A stretch of DNA of 64,000 nucleotides from Melastoma dodecandrum (GCA_029817715.1 JARUPY010000534.1:622501-686500); one strand, 5' to 3'; positions 1 through 13,439 are shown, counted from the first letter of the stretch. The notes: generated from the letters alone by a model not told the origin. Translations and numbers: made by a program.

Positions 1-224
1 TCCTTGTTTCATAGTACCCTGTCCATAATATTCCCATACCCTGTTCGTCCTCGCCCTCCTTAGGCGTCATGGTGCTCTCAACGAGTCTTGTCCCTGCATG
101 GCCATAGAGCATATAGCCCGCCGGCAGTTTTATCGCGATGTTAGTTATTTTCTTTCGGCATTCATTGTTTCCCTTTATCTAACGAAGTTCTGCTCCCCGC
201 TCCCCGCCCAACTTCTTCCCAGAG

Positions 225-656
225 CTAACGTGACGGTTCCTTAACGACGATGGGAAGGACATCGATTCTGATTTTCTCGTCAGTCACCTTGGCAAGGAGA
301 GGGATCCGCTCGCTGCTTATAGGGTGAGAAATGAACTCTTGTTGTCTTCCTTCATCCTGAACATAATGATGAAGGCATGCGTTAAACCGCGCGCCACAGC
401 ATCTCTGATCTTCCAGTGTCCTGGCCTCTAAAACATTCACAAGTACAAAAGAAACAAAACTCCTAGGTTATTGTCCTAACCAAGCGTTTGCTTTCCGCCC
501 AAGGACTCATCAAATATAACCCAACACAGTACCACTCAGGGGGCTGGATAGCATTATCTTATGGAACTTTTCCATGAGCTCAAGAAGAAGCTTCTCGGCA
601 TCGACCCCCTCTTTGAACTTCACCAGCACCACACCCTTGCACTCTTCTTCTGCCAT
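225..656 (-). CDS. small stress-response A/B-barrel (Dabb)-like protein, 2 exons
   Basis: Two exons read on the minus strand: 656-533 and 427-225, joined across a 105-bp GT-AG intron. The sum is 109 codons, so 108 residues, the usual length of single-domain Dabb proteins. The N-terminus has an acidic MAEEE stretch followed by a beta-strand-like GVVLVKFKEGV, as in plant Dabb proteins (which often read VVVKFKEG), then a helix. The second exon ends with FISHP and a final hydrophobic strand IRIDVLPIV, the same order as the HP motif and last strand of the family. The middle helix region is poorly conserved and the usual Trp after the first helix is missing. These proteins form small dimeric ferredoxin-like barrels linked to stress responses; the biochemical role is unknown. 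The family call comes from the pattern, not a database search. It could be a diverged or decaying copy. Confidence 0.5.
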
Positions 657-1026
657 GTTGGTTTTTGCAGACCCAACTCATTTCCCATGTCTTTGCTGCC
701 TTTTATGTCCATTTTCTAACACTAACATCCAATTTCACCCCATGTCAAACGGTATTACCTCAGGGAATTACCGAAGAGAGATTCCTTGGAACATAAAGGA
801 CAAGGTAAGAAAACGATCATCAAAGTGGAGGTGAAGTTTGATATCATTTTGCTTAGCCAAAAAACAAATTACATGAACAGCCAAATTGAAGAAGAACAAT
901 AAGATATCTCTCTATACAGAATAAGGAATAGTATACTACTAACAGTTTGTTTAATCTCTACTTCTCAGCCATATAAATTTTATGGAGTATTTTTTTTTTT
1001 CCTGAGATCGGATCGCAGTTCTGGTC
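657..1026. other. intergenic spacer, ABC transporter 3' end / Dabb promoter
   Basis: About 370 bp between the stop of the transporter and the start of the Dabb-like gene, both on the minus strand. It must hold the 3' UTR of the former and the promoter of the latter. I see no further coding sequence. Confidence 0.5.
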
Positions 1027-4000
1027 CTATCTTCTTTGGAAGTTCAAACATTTGATGCCATAGGCAAAGACGAAGAAGAAGAGGAGGACCCATCCGATGT
1101 GGGCAAACACAACTGGGATGAGGAAGTCGTAGTCATAGCCGAGGCTACTCTTGAGCACTTGCTTGAGTTCAATACCATCGATTTTGTCAGTCTTGTCACC
1201 GTACTGAGATGTGAAGATGCCATAGATGGTCCAGGCGACAGGGGAGCCCCAGTAATACCACCTCCACCACACAGGGATAAACTGCAATAGAGTCGTGACA
1301 ACGAAAAGAACGGTCAGCATCAAGATGGGACTGAGGATCGTTTTTAGTTGTGGATGGGATGAGGGTGATCAGATAGATGGCTTACGGGTCTGGGGAGAAG
1401 GAAGCCGGAGAACAAGTTCCAGAAGTTGAGGAAGAAGGACATGACAATGACGGCGATCTGGGGTCCCGGGGTAAGCGCGATACACATCATCCCGTACATG
1501 GAGAAGTAGGCAAAGCACATGAAGACGAAGTAGTAGAAGTAGAGGGCCTTCACGAAGGTCCACTCGTACCCAATCATCGAGTATAGGAGCAGGCTGTAGA
1601 TCAATGTTTGGATGGCGACATAGATCGTCTCGATAGCCACCTGAGAAAAATAACATGAAAACCCCTCCGATGAGCATTACCCAGAGCCATGATCGTGAGA
1701 ATAGTTCCAAGTAGCAATGCAGCGTGTCTTACCTGAGCAAACGCATATGGCAACTCCGAGTACATTCCTGCTGCTCGTTCGCGGTAGAAGACCGTTCTTT
1801 CAACCGCGACCACAGACTGAACTGCCGAAGCATTTGTAGCACTAAGGAAGAAGACAGCGGCATAGGTAGCACCAAGCATATTAATCAAATCTTGCTGCTT
1901 CAGTCTGTCAGCAGAAAAATGGCTCAAAAACATTAGAAACGAGGAAGAGACGGATCTCCATAAAATATCACGAAGAAGGTTGAGATGAAGAGCATCCACT
2001 TACATTTTGCTTCCTTTGTTCCAGAAAATGAAACCAAACATGAGACCAATGACAATGGTCATGAAGAAACGGATTGCATTGTACTGCCAGTTCCTCCAGT
2101 ACGACCAATTCTGTTTCCAGAAGCAAGCTTTGCACTGGGTCATGAAGCTCTGAGAGTATTGGGTAGGGAAAGACAGATCTTTCGAGCCCGGCTCGGGGAC
2201 GCTCAGTTCCTTGATGAGCGCCTCGTTCCTCCTGAAAAAGAATCACAGCAATGGAACAGACTTCATGAGAACTCATTCGAGCTAATTATCCTCAATTTTT
2301 TTGTTTTCTCGGACAATTTCCTTTACCTGTATAGGTCGGAGTTGGCATATATTTCAGCAAAGTCGACATTGAGTTGGGCCTCAACGCTCGTGGCAGTTAC
2401 GTCCAACATCCATGTAGCTGGATTGTAAGCTTCCTTGATCTTGGGCACCCCAGGGACAGCCTGCGATGGTTTTCGGTGATTATCAACTACCGCAAGTTAA
2501 TTAACTCAACACTCAAGACTAGCATCAGTTGGGTTTTGTACCTCAAAGTATTCGACGATCTTGTGAGAACGTTCACCGAGAGGACCGGTATAGATGACTT
2601 GGCCTCCTCTTTTCATCAACAAAAGCTGGAAACAGCAGAATGCACAATGAGTGATTTTTGCCATGATTCTACGGGAAGAAAGGTGTAGGATGAGTGAGTC
2701 CGCGGCTTACTTCATCGAAGGCTTCAAAGATGTCAATGCTCGGCTGGTGGATTGTGCAGACAACCGTACGCCCTGTATCGACGGTGTTCCTCACTGTACG
2801 CATGACAATTGCGGCAGCCCTAGCATCGAGACCCGAGGTGGGCTCATCCATGAAGATAATGGAAGGGTTTGCGACCAACTCCACAGCTATAGTCAGCCTC
2901 TTTCTCTGCTCTGTTGATAGCCCGTCAACTCCTGGAAGCCCGACCAAAGCATTTCTAATAGGATTCAGCTCCACCAAGTCCATGACTTCCTCAACAAACA
3001 TCTGCGCGTAAGACCAGCGTCAATCCTCCCTTCTAAGCGAAAACATGGAAAATGATTATGACAAAGAAAAAGGCCAGCCCTTCGTACCTTCCGAGTTTCA
3101 GCATTCACATCCTTGGCGAGACGGAGCCAGGCTGAGTACATCAGTGATTCATAGACCGTAACAAAAGGAGAGTGAATGTCGTTCTGTTCACAGTATCCAG
3201 TTACTCGGGCAAATGTTTCTTGGTTCTTCGGGTAACCAGAAACAGTAATGCTTCCTTCGATGTATCCACCGGTCTTTCTCCCGGCTAGGACATCCATCAA
3301 GGTTGTCTTTCCAGCTCCACTGACACCCACCAAGGCTGTCAAGACACCCGGTCTGAAGGCTCCACTAACGTCCCGAAGGAGCTGTAGCCTGGTTTCCTCA
3401 ACACCTTGGGTTTTCATTTCCTGGAAAGAGTTAACCCTAAAGTTTAAGTTGTGCAACTTGGGTCAGGAAAAATGATCTCGAAGGAAGATTTGGGCATACC
3501 GCGGGCATATCTACATAGTAGTTCACATGGTCAAAGGCAAGGGAAAGGGGCTGGAAGGGAAGAACCATTCCTCCACCAGATTCGGTGATTTCGCTGGTAC
3601 CCCCTCGAAGATTCCTCGCTCGCATAGGGATTCCTGTTCATAAAGATCTTGCAATGAGATTCACAACCAATTTCAACACAAAGAAGATGAGGGCTGGTGA
3701 ACGATCATGAACAATCAGCACTCACCATCTGGGCCGGATTGGTGGCTGTCTTCAGATTCGTCTTCGGCAATCACTGCCTTTGTGTCGCCAATAGCTGCAG
3801 AGGACGGATGAGAACATATTAAAGAACGAATTCCACGGTACAGCGGCAAACATGAAGGCAACAATGGAAAATCGACTTACGGTTCAAGAACGTCAGGGCA
3901 CCGATGAAGAGAATATTGAACAGGACGGAAAAAGCCATGAGCGCAATGATGCTGATCCAGTACCAACTCTCGGTTGTGTAAAGGCCTCTTCCCGCAAGAA

Positions 4001-6898
4001 GATACTTCCCAACAGTGGTCGAGCCGAGGGGCTGTTGAAAGAACATCAACCATATCAATTATACTTTCATGCCTAGAAACGGAAAAAAACTTGGCAGAAT
4101 AAAATTCCATCGTCACGAGGGCTTACAGCGCTCCATCTTTTATCAAGAAACTCATTGATGGCGATGGCATTTTGCCCGTACATCATAGGAGAAATGTAGT
4201 AGCCCCAGATCATTCCTTTCGAGATGTCATCTGTTCACGATATGCAGAACAAGGATTACTTGCGTTCCGAATTAAACTAGTTCAAGGATAGATAAAAGGA
4301 ACATGAGAGGGAGATAAACTTCTTACCTTTAGCGACGATGAAACCACCGAGGATGAAGACTAGGAGAAGAGTGAAAGCACCGAGAGTGTTGGCAACAACC
4401 GGAGTTCTTCCTACAGCAGCAATGAAACGGAAAAGGGAAAGGGCCACCTGGTTTATGCCGAAGAAGGCCAAGAACTGCTTGAAGAACCTGCATGGTAACA
4501 ATCACAAAGACGATCAGCTGGAGTGCCCTTAGATGATTATTTACAAAAAAATGTCGTTCCCCGTTTACCTAACAGGTGAAGGAGCGAATCCGATCGTGTA
4601 GTATGTGATGATGATCCAGATACCAGATTCAAAGATCGAGACTGGAATCCTAGTGATCCAAATGGGAAGTGCGAATGCCCATGCAGGGTAGAACAAGAAT
4701 TCTCTCTGCTTGAAGAAAACGGGCAGCCGGAAGACGGTCATCGCGAGCTCGGACATCCCGTTGAACATGACGTTGAGCAGACTGAAGAACAAAGCCCCCC
4801 AGAACCTCACCGCATCGTCTGTTTTTCCATACTTCATCGTAGTCCTCAAGAACACGGTCAATGTGATCACGGACATCAGAGTTATCTGGAAAGTCTTGAA
4901 TATGTATACAAAGGAGCTTCGCTTCATCAGAAGCAACTCCCGAGCAAAGCACGCTTTGAGTAACTCCCGGTTGGAGATCCCATACTTCTCTTTCACCAAA
5001 GCGGCTGGGTGAGCCCTCGACTTGTCGAATGGGACCCTGAGCTCGTCGGCAAGGCTCTGACCAATGTGGAAAGTAAAGAACGCCTTGGAGAACTCAGCCG
5101 ACGAGATGTACCGATGAGGTTGGTTTCTCCTCATCCAGTACTGCGCTTGATCCTTCTTCGAGGTCACTTCCTGGAGGAAGTCTGCAACGCCCTTCCTCTC
5201 GGGGCATTTGAATCCCATGAACTCGAAGAACTCGAGGACGTTCTCGCGGGGACCTTGGTACACAATATGACCCTCTGAAAGAAGGATTATGTCGTCGAAG
5301 AGATCGTAGGTCTCAGGGGCGGGTTGCAGGAGGGAGATCACCATTGTGACATCCATGATATGAACCATCTGCCTTAGGAACTTCACAATCTGGAAAGTTG
5401 TTGAACTGTCCAGCCCAGTCGAAATCTCATCCATGAAGAATGCCTTGGCGGGTCCGACTAACATTTCGCCGGTGGTCACACGCTTCTTCTGGCCACCGGA
5501 TATACCCCTCCTCATGTCATCACCGACCATGATGTCCGCACAAATATCCAAACCGAGGATCTGCCATCAAATAACAAGGATCAACAACAGATCATATTCA
5601 AGCGGGCAAAGAACTCAAACAAAGAGAGCCAGGAGCTTTAGAACCCAGTGCGGCTTAACTGACCTTGAGAACGTAATCTGTGATCAAACTGGCTTCTTGG
5701 CCGGCCATGGCAGTAGCTTTCATAAAGGCATCGATTTCAGGATCGGGCTTGATTCCGGCCTCCCTCTCCCTCCTGGACAGCTCCGCCAACATCTCATACC
5801 GAGTTCCCACACCCAAGCAACGACCGGAGAAGTCCAACGTCTCACGAACTGTCATCTCTCCGTAGTGAAGGTCATGCTGACTGATGTACGCACAAGTCCT
5901 TTGAGGAACAAACTCATTGAACTCATGGCCGCAGTAGGTCACTTTTCCAGTTACCTGTATCCATCGGCTTGTCAGTAAATGAAACCAATATCAAACACCA
6001 AAGCTCAAACAAAGAACCATGCATTCGACTGACCCGCAGATCATTGTCGGGTTTTCCAGCTAATGCTTGGAGCAGTGTCGTTTTTCCTGCACCGGGTGGT
6101 CCCAGGAGCAAAGTCATCCTGAAAAATAAACGCTTACTCAATTAAAGCACACCCGAAACAGATAGAAGAACAGATCAGATCGAACGTGATCCTAACAAAG
6201 GGAGATTTGATTCAGGAATCGTCAGGATTACCTCGATGGCTTGATGATGCCACTAACATCTTGAAGTATCTTCACCACCCTTTTTTTCGACGGCGAGAGT
6301 CCGACCAGCCCGAGAAGCGACTATTTCACATCAAGGACCCCAATTTTAGCAACAACTCGCGACCAGAGACTAGAATCAGAGAAGATTAAGGAGGATAACC
6401 AACCTCGACCGAGTTCAAGGTAACATTCCACAAGGTGGGAAGCGCCCTGGTGCCGACGTAAGCATCGCCCTCGATCGACAAATTCTGGAACCGGACCTCG
6501 ATCTTCGGGACCTCGATCGCGACCCTGTCGGTCCTGTTCCTCAACCTCGTGAGGAACTTCTCGTTATCGTCTTCGACGACCTTCAGGATGCTCTCCATGA
6601 GGACCTTCTTGTCTTGCGACCCGAGCTGGGTCACATCCACCTCGTTGTGGATGACCCTGCCGCTCCTGACCTCGGTGAGGATCCCTTTCCTCATCCGGTC
6701 ATACGTCGGAAGCCTCTCGATGGCCGCCCACTTGAGCTCCTCCTCGTCGTCGCCCATTTGCCTCGTGCTGTTCCGCTGGAACACGTCGGGGGTCCCGTTC
6801 CACATCTCCCTCACGCTACCCCTCACGCTCGCCGACCCCCAACTCCGCGCGCTGCTCGTCTGACGGACGAACTCCTCCGTCACGAATCCAGCCGCCAT
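1027..6898 (-). CDS. full-size PDR-type ABCG transporter, ABCG34/39/40-like, 18 exons
   Basis: Plasma-membrane exporter of the pleiotropic drug resistance class, which pumps hydrophobic metabolites or hormones out of the cell using ATP. Exons (minus): 6898-6404, 6320-6232, 6118-6034, 5954-5664, 5560-4569, 4487-4327, 4230-4127, 4031-3881, 3794-3726, 3633-3500, 3420-3088, 3001-2711, 2625-2542, 2460-2327, 2231-2004, 1904-1733, 1640-1386, 1281-1027. They total 1,441 codons (1,440 residues), normal for PDRs, with all junctions GT-AG. Reverse order typical of ABCG is clear: NBD1 with Walker [10 protein letters not shown] (about 201-209), signature ISGGQKKR (about 340) and Walker B MDE; TMD1; a linker reading AVIAEDE as in ABCG40; NBD2 with Walker [10 protein letters not shown] (about 889), the degenerate LSTEQRKR signature (about 996) and [13 protein letters not shown]2 ending in NFQRR. 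The linker and [18 protein letters not shown] stretches place it in the ABCG34/39/40 group rather than with ABCG36. Substrate cannot be read from sequence. Confidence 0.95.
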
Positions 6899-8640
6899 TT
6901 CCTTAAAGCAGCTGCCCCGAACAACAAAACACTCGCACTACCCACCCCCTCCCTCCTGAGAATTCAATCAAACAACAAAAAGAAAATCACACAAACAGTC
7001 CACCAAAAGAAACCCAGGAAAACCGATCCGTCCACAAGGAGTTCGTTTTACCTCAAATCAGGCAAAATCTTCGAACTTTACTCCAAATCGAGAAAAGCCC
7101 AAGTGAAATTGACTAACAAAGAATGAAGGTATGGATCATATTGCAGTTGGGTCGATCCCTTTCGGAGGAAGAAGTGAACTTTTCTTGTGCTTGTGTCTCC
7201 CTGAATGATGGGATAGGAGAATTTGTACGTGCAGATATTGAGGGTGGGTGTTTTATAGGCATAAGTGGGGGGTGTTTGGACAGGGAGAACAACCGACGAA
7301 AGAAGAGAAAGTCATTGGTCAAAATCGGGCAACTCGGTCAGTTTCCGCGGCTAATGCAAACCGAAAGGAAAGCGAGAGAGGGAGACATGCCTATGCTTTT
7401 TGGATGTTTTCGATTTATTTTTTAAGTTAAATAAATAAACTTGTTTCTTGGTAATTTCCTTTTTTTAACTTTAAAATTACTTTTCGTAGTTAAAAATCTA
7501 TTAGAAATTGACCAAATGCTAATTCTCGAACTATAGAAACAAAAACTTGTATTTACATATGAAAAAGAGAATCAAGGTGATTGTCAAATGCAGAGTGGGG
7601 GGGGGAGTTTTGTGGGGAAAAGGACTTGTCAGATGCCGTACTTTGGTGTTGTTTCCCCGATTCTTCCAATGTCTCCCGATCCCTACTTTCAACGCCTTCT
7701 GGAAACCCTTTATTTCCTCCTTTTTTCTGCTTACTTGAGAATTCGCTTATATCGGAGGGTTTGACACCCTCCTGTTCATTGCCTAATTATCAAATCCCAT
7801 GAGTTTGACCCCCCTGCGCACGCACCTACATGATCTTGGTGGGATTTCACTTTTTCAAAAAAACATTTACCAAGCGCCGGCGGTGCAAACTCTACGAGTA
7901 AAAAATATGAGCATCGAGTTTTGCCTCTGGAGGCAAAATGACCAGATCCCTCGTTTCTGCCACTGGAATGATTTGTTGGGATATGTCATTCATTATTGGG
8001 GGTCTCCGGGTCCCATCTCTAGTGGAAGAGATAATGTGAAATTCAATGCCATCTCGTGGTCCGGGGCTCGAGCACGTAACCCCGTCCACCCGCACGTACG
8101 AACGGACGACGTCACGATAGTATATTCATCCTACGATACGTGATATAACACAAATAATATAAGGGGCCAAGGCTTTCATGTGAACGTATTCCCTTCTGAC
8201 TTGCAACCAAAAAAAAACGTGACTACAGGAAAACGAGATGTATTGTCAATTGCTGGTGTGAGGTTGAAGCAAACCTGGTTTGACTACCATTAGAAGGTTG
8301 CCATGTTTGACCTTCTGGACAAACGCACGACGGCTCGTGTCCCAACCCGGTCGACAAAACACACGGTCCCCCCTCCCCCCCCAACCTGTCATTTATTTCT
8401 TCATTACTCTCTATTCACAGGTTGTGTTGTAATAGACGAAGGAATGGCGTTCTTCTCTTTCCGCGTGTATAATATTAAAGTAACGAATTAATTAATAGAA
8501 CAACGCAAGCCAATCATGAATGGGCTAAATATTGTTTTTTTTTTCTCTTTGGGAAGATATTTTAGACCGGAATATCTAAGCCGGCCAAAATATATTCATT
8601 CAGTGGGGAATGAGGGCCTACGTCGACATGCCTCGTTATT
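6899..8640. other. ABC transporter 5' flank and gene-poor spacer
   Basis: Upstream of the ABCG start codon. The first 200-300 bp are likely 5' UTR and promoter. The rest is AT-rich with short homopolymer runs and no coding sequence I can support; reading frames here are short and match no family I know. Confidence 0.4.
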
Positions 8641-9470
8641 TTGGGCTTAAATTAATTCTGACCCATAAAAAGCCACACTGTAACTTATTAAGACCAGAAG
8701 GAAGGTGTAGGCCCGTCTACGAAGACCGATTGTCAAGTTTACACCGGTCCAAATTGATAAATGATATGGATAAAAGCCTTAATCACCGAGATCAGATTGT
8801 TACCGAGATTTTCGGAGGTGAGTTGAGAGGTGCACGATCCGAAAAGATATTCCAAGGACGTGTTCGACATCTCAGGTACACGTAGATTCAGTATAAAAGG
8901 AGAGAAGATCTCTCTTAACAAACACGACAATCAAACTAAGACATACTTTGCATTGATCGTCAATCCTTTAGTTTTAGTAAACAGGCGTCCAAACCTCGAC
9001 CTGGATGTACTCAAGGGTTCTTGGTCTTCACTTCCACCATCAGAGTGAGCAACCGTAGTTCTAGTAACCAATTTCCGCCATCACTTCACCGTCGGGGTGA
9101 GCATCCGTAACCTTGACAACCAATCCCCGCCTTCACTCCATCGCCTTGGTGAGCAATCATAGTCTCGACACCAAAGCTCCGCCTTCGTTCCACCGTTCGG
9201 CATCCACATCCGTCACTACTTTCAACCATACTCCGTCTGCCATCCCTCCAGAAGCTGATTTCCACCATTCCAGTTCGCAAGTCTACGGCGTCACCACCAT
9301 CCGTACCAACAACTTTTATCTATTTTTATGGCTGTTAGCTTTTCAGTTTTATTGTAAAACATAATTTGATATTGTTTGATCAATTCAATTCATCTTTTTC
9401 TTTACCGACGACCACATCCGAACAACTATGAGCGTTCGTGTCAAATATTTTCAATGTGATCCGTTTCTGA
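8641..9470 (+). mobile_element. possible decayed solo LTR (tentative)
   Basis: This stretch looks like a retrotransposon LTR more than a gene. There is a TATA-like box (TATAAAAGGAG near 8893) followed by a short leader, a polyadenylation-like AT-rich zone (ATTGTAAAACATAATTTG near 9350), and an end near 9410-9425 reading ACCACATCCGAACA, which resembles the 3' ends of plant Ty3/Tat-type LTRs. No matching second LTR, internal protein domains or target-site duplication were found, so boundaries are guesses. A decayed solo LTR is the best reading; plain intergenic sequence is the alternative. Confidence 0.28.
9030..9210. repeat. degenerate 52-bp tandem repeat, about 3 copies
   Basis: The core GTGAGC followed by A(a/t)CCGTA-like sequence recurs at 9045, 9097 and 9149, exactly 52 bp apart. 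Each copy is preceded by CCGCC-TCACTCCA-CG-like sequence. A fourth, weaker copy may begin near 9200. It lies within the LTR-like segment. Confidence 0.7.
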
Positions 9471-9989
9471 CGCGAACAGCCTATCATACTTTAAAAATAG
9501 ATTGAAAAGAAAAAAACAAAGCATTTATCAATGCAAAAAGAGCACAAGTGTCTACTGGCTTTACTGTTGTTCCATTATTTTATGCCTCTGGTAAGTTTTG
9601 GCGACTAAGGGAAGACAAAGACCAAGTAAAAGATACGTCATTGTTCTCTCTTATTAGAATTCCTATAAGACATGGTAAAAAGGATTCCGATCCGAAAAGT
9701 TTGATTTGGGTGTGCTCCCCCGACCCCCGAGCAATATATAGCGCACACTTCTCTCTTGTTGTATGTATATCCTTAAGGTACAAAGTTTGTACGGCACTTT
9801 TGCTCCAACCATTTCGCCATATAAAATCCCACCACGGGCGACATGTCCATGTCTGGGTTGACCGCATCATTCCCGGCGTCGCCGAACTCGGGGGATGGCT
9901 TGCCCGTCGAGCTGCAACCCTCCTAGCCTTTTTCAAGGCTAGACTCGATAAAAATTCCTTGGTTGGTGCTCTTCAAAAGGAAACCCTCG

Positions 9990-10060
9990 TCCCTGCCCTG
10001 CTAAAGCCTAGGCCCGTTAATCAATTTGGGTTGGGCCCATGGCCCTTTAAAAACCCCTTC
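9990..10060 (+). promoter_or_regulatory. site II-like motifs in HDA9 promoter
   Basis: Around 10010-10045, GGCCCG, TGGGCCCA and TGGCCC occur close together, about 210-250 bp before the HDA9 start codon. Such TGGGCC/GGCCCA elements are common in promoters of housekeeping and proliferation-linked plant genes (TCP-factor targets). Confidence 0.5.
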
Positions 10061-10255
10061 CCTTATAACAATAGTCGTGCTGCTTTCTTTCTTCTTCGTC
10101 TTGTTAGTTAAATTTTATATCGCACGTCTTACTCCGTGGCGACCTGTTTTGATCCAACGGGGTGCCCTAAATATCACCACCAATTTGCGAGCAAGAATGG
10201 CGAAATCCTCCCCTTAAAGAAGGGGAAGAGACGCCGTTGTTTTCTTGGGACGAGG

Positions 10256-13200
10256 ATGCGGTCCAAGGACAAGATCGCCTACTTCTATGACGGTAAAACC
10301 TCTTCCCCCCCCCCCCCCCCCCCCAAAGCCATGTCAAACGCGGGAGCTTTTTAAGCGCGTAGCCTAGGGTTTTTGTTGGGTTTCTGCTTGTTGTACGGAA
10401 AAGTGAGTGATTTTGATGGCGTAAATGAAGTACTTTTTTTTTTAGTCGAGTTGTGTAGAACTTACTCTGGAAGCGAAATGCCCTTTGAATTATGGACGGT
10501 TTATGATGTTGCAGGTGATGTCGGGAGTGTTTACTTTGGGCCGAACCATCCCATGAAGCCGCACCGGCTTTGCATGACCCATCACCTTGTTCTCTCCTAT
10601 GACCTTCACCAGAAGATGGAGATTTATGTCAGTAAGATGAATTTCTTCTTTTTATTTTGTTTGTACTTTCTCCGCAGCAATCTTAGGGACCACCCGTGTT
10701 GTTCTCCGTGCCTTGTACAGCGACCGCACAAGGCGTACCCTGTAGAGCTTGCACAGTTCCATTCTGCCGATTATGTCGACTTCCTGCATAGGATTACACC
10801 GGACACGCTGCATCTCTATGCAAATGACTTGGCAAGATGTATTGTTCTTTCATTAGAGATTCAAATTTCATACACTGTGATGGCAAATGCTGAACTTCCT
10901 GTGAATAATTCCCTTTTCTTTCTTCGTCAGATAATTTAGGGGAAGATTGTCCTGTCTTTGACAACTTATTTGAGTTTTGTCAAATATATGCTGGTGGCAC
11001 GATAGGTAATTTTGTTTTCTATATTTGAAAAGAGAAGTAATGTTATGATGGACTTATGTACTTTTTTTGTATCTTATTCTCTTATGTGATCTCCTTAGAT
11101 GCTGCAAGAAGATTGAACAATCAGTTATGTGACATAGCTATTAATTGGGCTGGGGGATTACACCATGCCAAGAAGTGTGAAGCATCTGGCTTTTGTTACA
11201 TCAACGACTTAGTTCTGGGAATCTTGGAGCTGCTCAAGCATCATGCAAGAGTTCTATACATTGACATAGATGTGCATCACGGCGATGGCGTTGAAGAAGC
11301 GTTCTACTTTACAGACAGGTAAATCAATGCTCTGCATGGATATGTGGGCCCAGATGAATTCAATAATGTGTATTGGAATTAGCATAATATGTCTTGTTTA
11401 ATAGGCTCATGAGACCTTAAGTATATGTAGCCTCTATAATATTTAACTTATGATTGATCTTTATCTTGCTGTTTCTGGATCTCTTTAAAGGAATCTTTTG
11501 GTCTTCTCTTGTTGAACTGTTAAATAGATATTGTCTTCCTTGTTCTGCTTTTCAAGTTTTTGAGTGTGGTCTTGTAAAATCGTTTATTTGTGAAGAATTC
11601 TCTGCGGTGGTGCCTGTTTTGGTTAGTGCGCTCATCTTTAAACATTGTGAGAATTCAGAACATTGCATGTCATGATCTTATTAATTGTTTATCTTGAAAT
11701 TTTTTCTGTCACCTTTTGGGAATTGAATTTAATATTGATATCTTATGATATGATCATGGCAGGGTAATGACTGTTAGTTTTCACAAGTTTGGAGATTTAT
11801 TTTTTCCAGGAACCGGTGATGTTAAGGTGATTCAAATTTTTCGGCCTTTTCCTTACTGAAAGCGAATGTCAATTATATTCATGGAAGTTGTTCTAACCGA
11901 AGGAAATAGGAGAAAGAGATGGGAAGTTCTATGCCATCAATGTCCCCCTCAAGGATGGAATAGATGACAGCAGTTTCACTCGGTTGTTCAAGGCGGTAAG
12001 AACTAACCGGCAGCTCTTGTGTGAAATGTGCATTTCTTTTTGGCTTGGCCTAACTTTTTGTTGTAATTATCTATGCTTGTATATGCTTTTGACAGATCAT
12101 TTCAAAAATCGTTGAGATGTATCAACCTGGGGCTATAGTTCTCCAATGTGGGGCAGATTCACTCGCTGGGGACCGGCTTGGGTGCTTCAATCTCTCTATT
12201 GATGGTGGATATTTCCCTGTAGTTTCCTCTCTTTCTATCAATATCACAGTAGTCAAAATTACAATATATTATTCTGGTCATCGCGTTTGCTCATTTGTGG
12301 TGGTTATTTTTCTGGTTTTCCCAGGACATGCGGAGTGTGTTAGGTTTGTGAAAAAGTTCAACCTTCCCTTATTGGTATCCTTCTTTCTTTCTCGAATTAT
12401 CCTTGCACGTCTTTCTATCTGAATGTGCAGATACATATGCATATGATCGGCCTTTGCAATCCATCTGGTAGATTTATTATGATCTTGTCCAGGTTACAGG
12501 AGGTGGTGGATATACAAAGGAGAATGTTGCTCGTTGCTGGACCGTGGAAACTGGAGTTCTTTTAGATACAGAGCTCCCAAATGGTAGACCTCAATAGCTA
12601 GGTCCTTTTTATGATATTGATATAGCTGATTTTTTGACAATATAATGGCAGCTTTTGTCTCCCCATGCTTGCTTGCCTCGTTAAACTTGAAAAAAGGCTC
12701 TGCACATGCTCTTGATTCCGTAGTTGTTTGTGACCATGATCTGTTGTGGTTAAATTGCAGATATCCCGGACAATGACTACATCAAGTATTTTGCTCCTGA
12801 TTATTCATTGAGAATCCCTCACGGCCACATAGTGAGTGCTCTCTCTCTTCCTGTTCCCTCACTATTTTGAGAAATTTAATTATCTTCTGTTGTTTTAAAT
12901 CAAAAGATGATCTCTCAGATGGTTCACTCTTGTCGTATTATCTAAATCCCAGGAGAATCTCAATAGCAAGAATTATCTGACAGCTATTAAGGTGCAAGTC
13001 CTTGAGAACCTTCGTAACATCCAGCATGCTCCGGGTGTACAGATGCAGGAGGTAATTGTAAATATTTCATTATTTCTGCTTTGGCACTGCAATCCCTTCC
13101 AAAGAAATTGAGGTTTTGTGCTGTCAGATGCTAAGCTTAGTCTTGGAAGGCTGTTGTTTGGACTGACTGTATCCTCTCTTTTAGGTCCCTCCCGATTTTT

Positions 13201-13439
13201 ACATACCCGATTTTGACGAGGACACGCAAAACCCAGATGAACGAGTCAGTCGTAAGTGGAACAGTTGTTTCAGTATATTGGTTGGTGGAACTATGTTTTG
13301 ATACGCAATACTCAATTATCTGACGGCTCCAATATATACCTTTTTCTTTCCAGAGCATGCGCAAGATAAACATATTCAGAGGGATGATGAATACTACGAC
13401 GGGGACAATGATAATGATCATAACATGGAGGACGCCTAA
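10256..13439 (+). CDS. HDA9: class I (RPD3-type) histone deacetylase, HDA9 orthologue, 14 exons
   Basis: Removes acetyl groups from histone lysines in the nucleus, acting in repressor complexes that control flowering time and senescence in Arabidopsis. Exons: 10256-10292, 10515-10627, 10721-10838, 10931-11005, 11099-11318, 11763-11826, 11903-11995, 12096-12204, 12325-12374, 12493-12583, 12761-12831, 12953-13051, 13185-13251, 13354-13439; 430 residues against 426 in Arabidopsis. The start MRSKDKI and the tail rich in DGDNDND are diagnostic of HDA9 rather than HDA6 or HDA19. Active-site elements are complete: GGLHHAKK (His136/137), zinc ligands in DIDVHHGDG (Asp172, His174), CGADSL with the third ligand, and GGGGYT. 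Compared with Arabidopsis, FGDKFFPG reads FGDLFFPG. Intron 1 holds a run of 20 C at 10305-10324. An ATG at 10197 upstream is out of frame with this start. Confidence 0.97.

Noticed and set aside
10197..10256. Upstream ATG at 10197 as the HDA9 start
   Set aside because: It is out of frame with the MRSKDKI start, which matches Arabidopsis HDA9 exactly.
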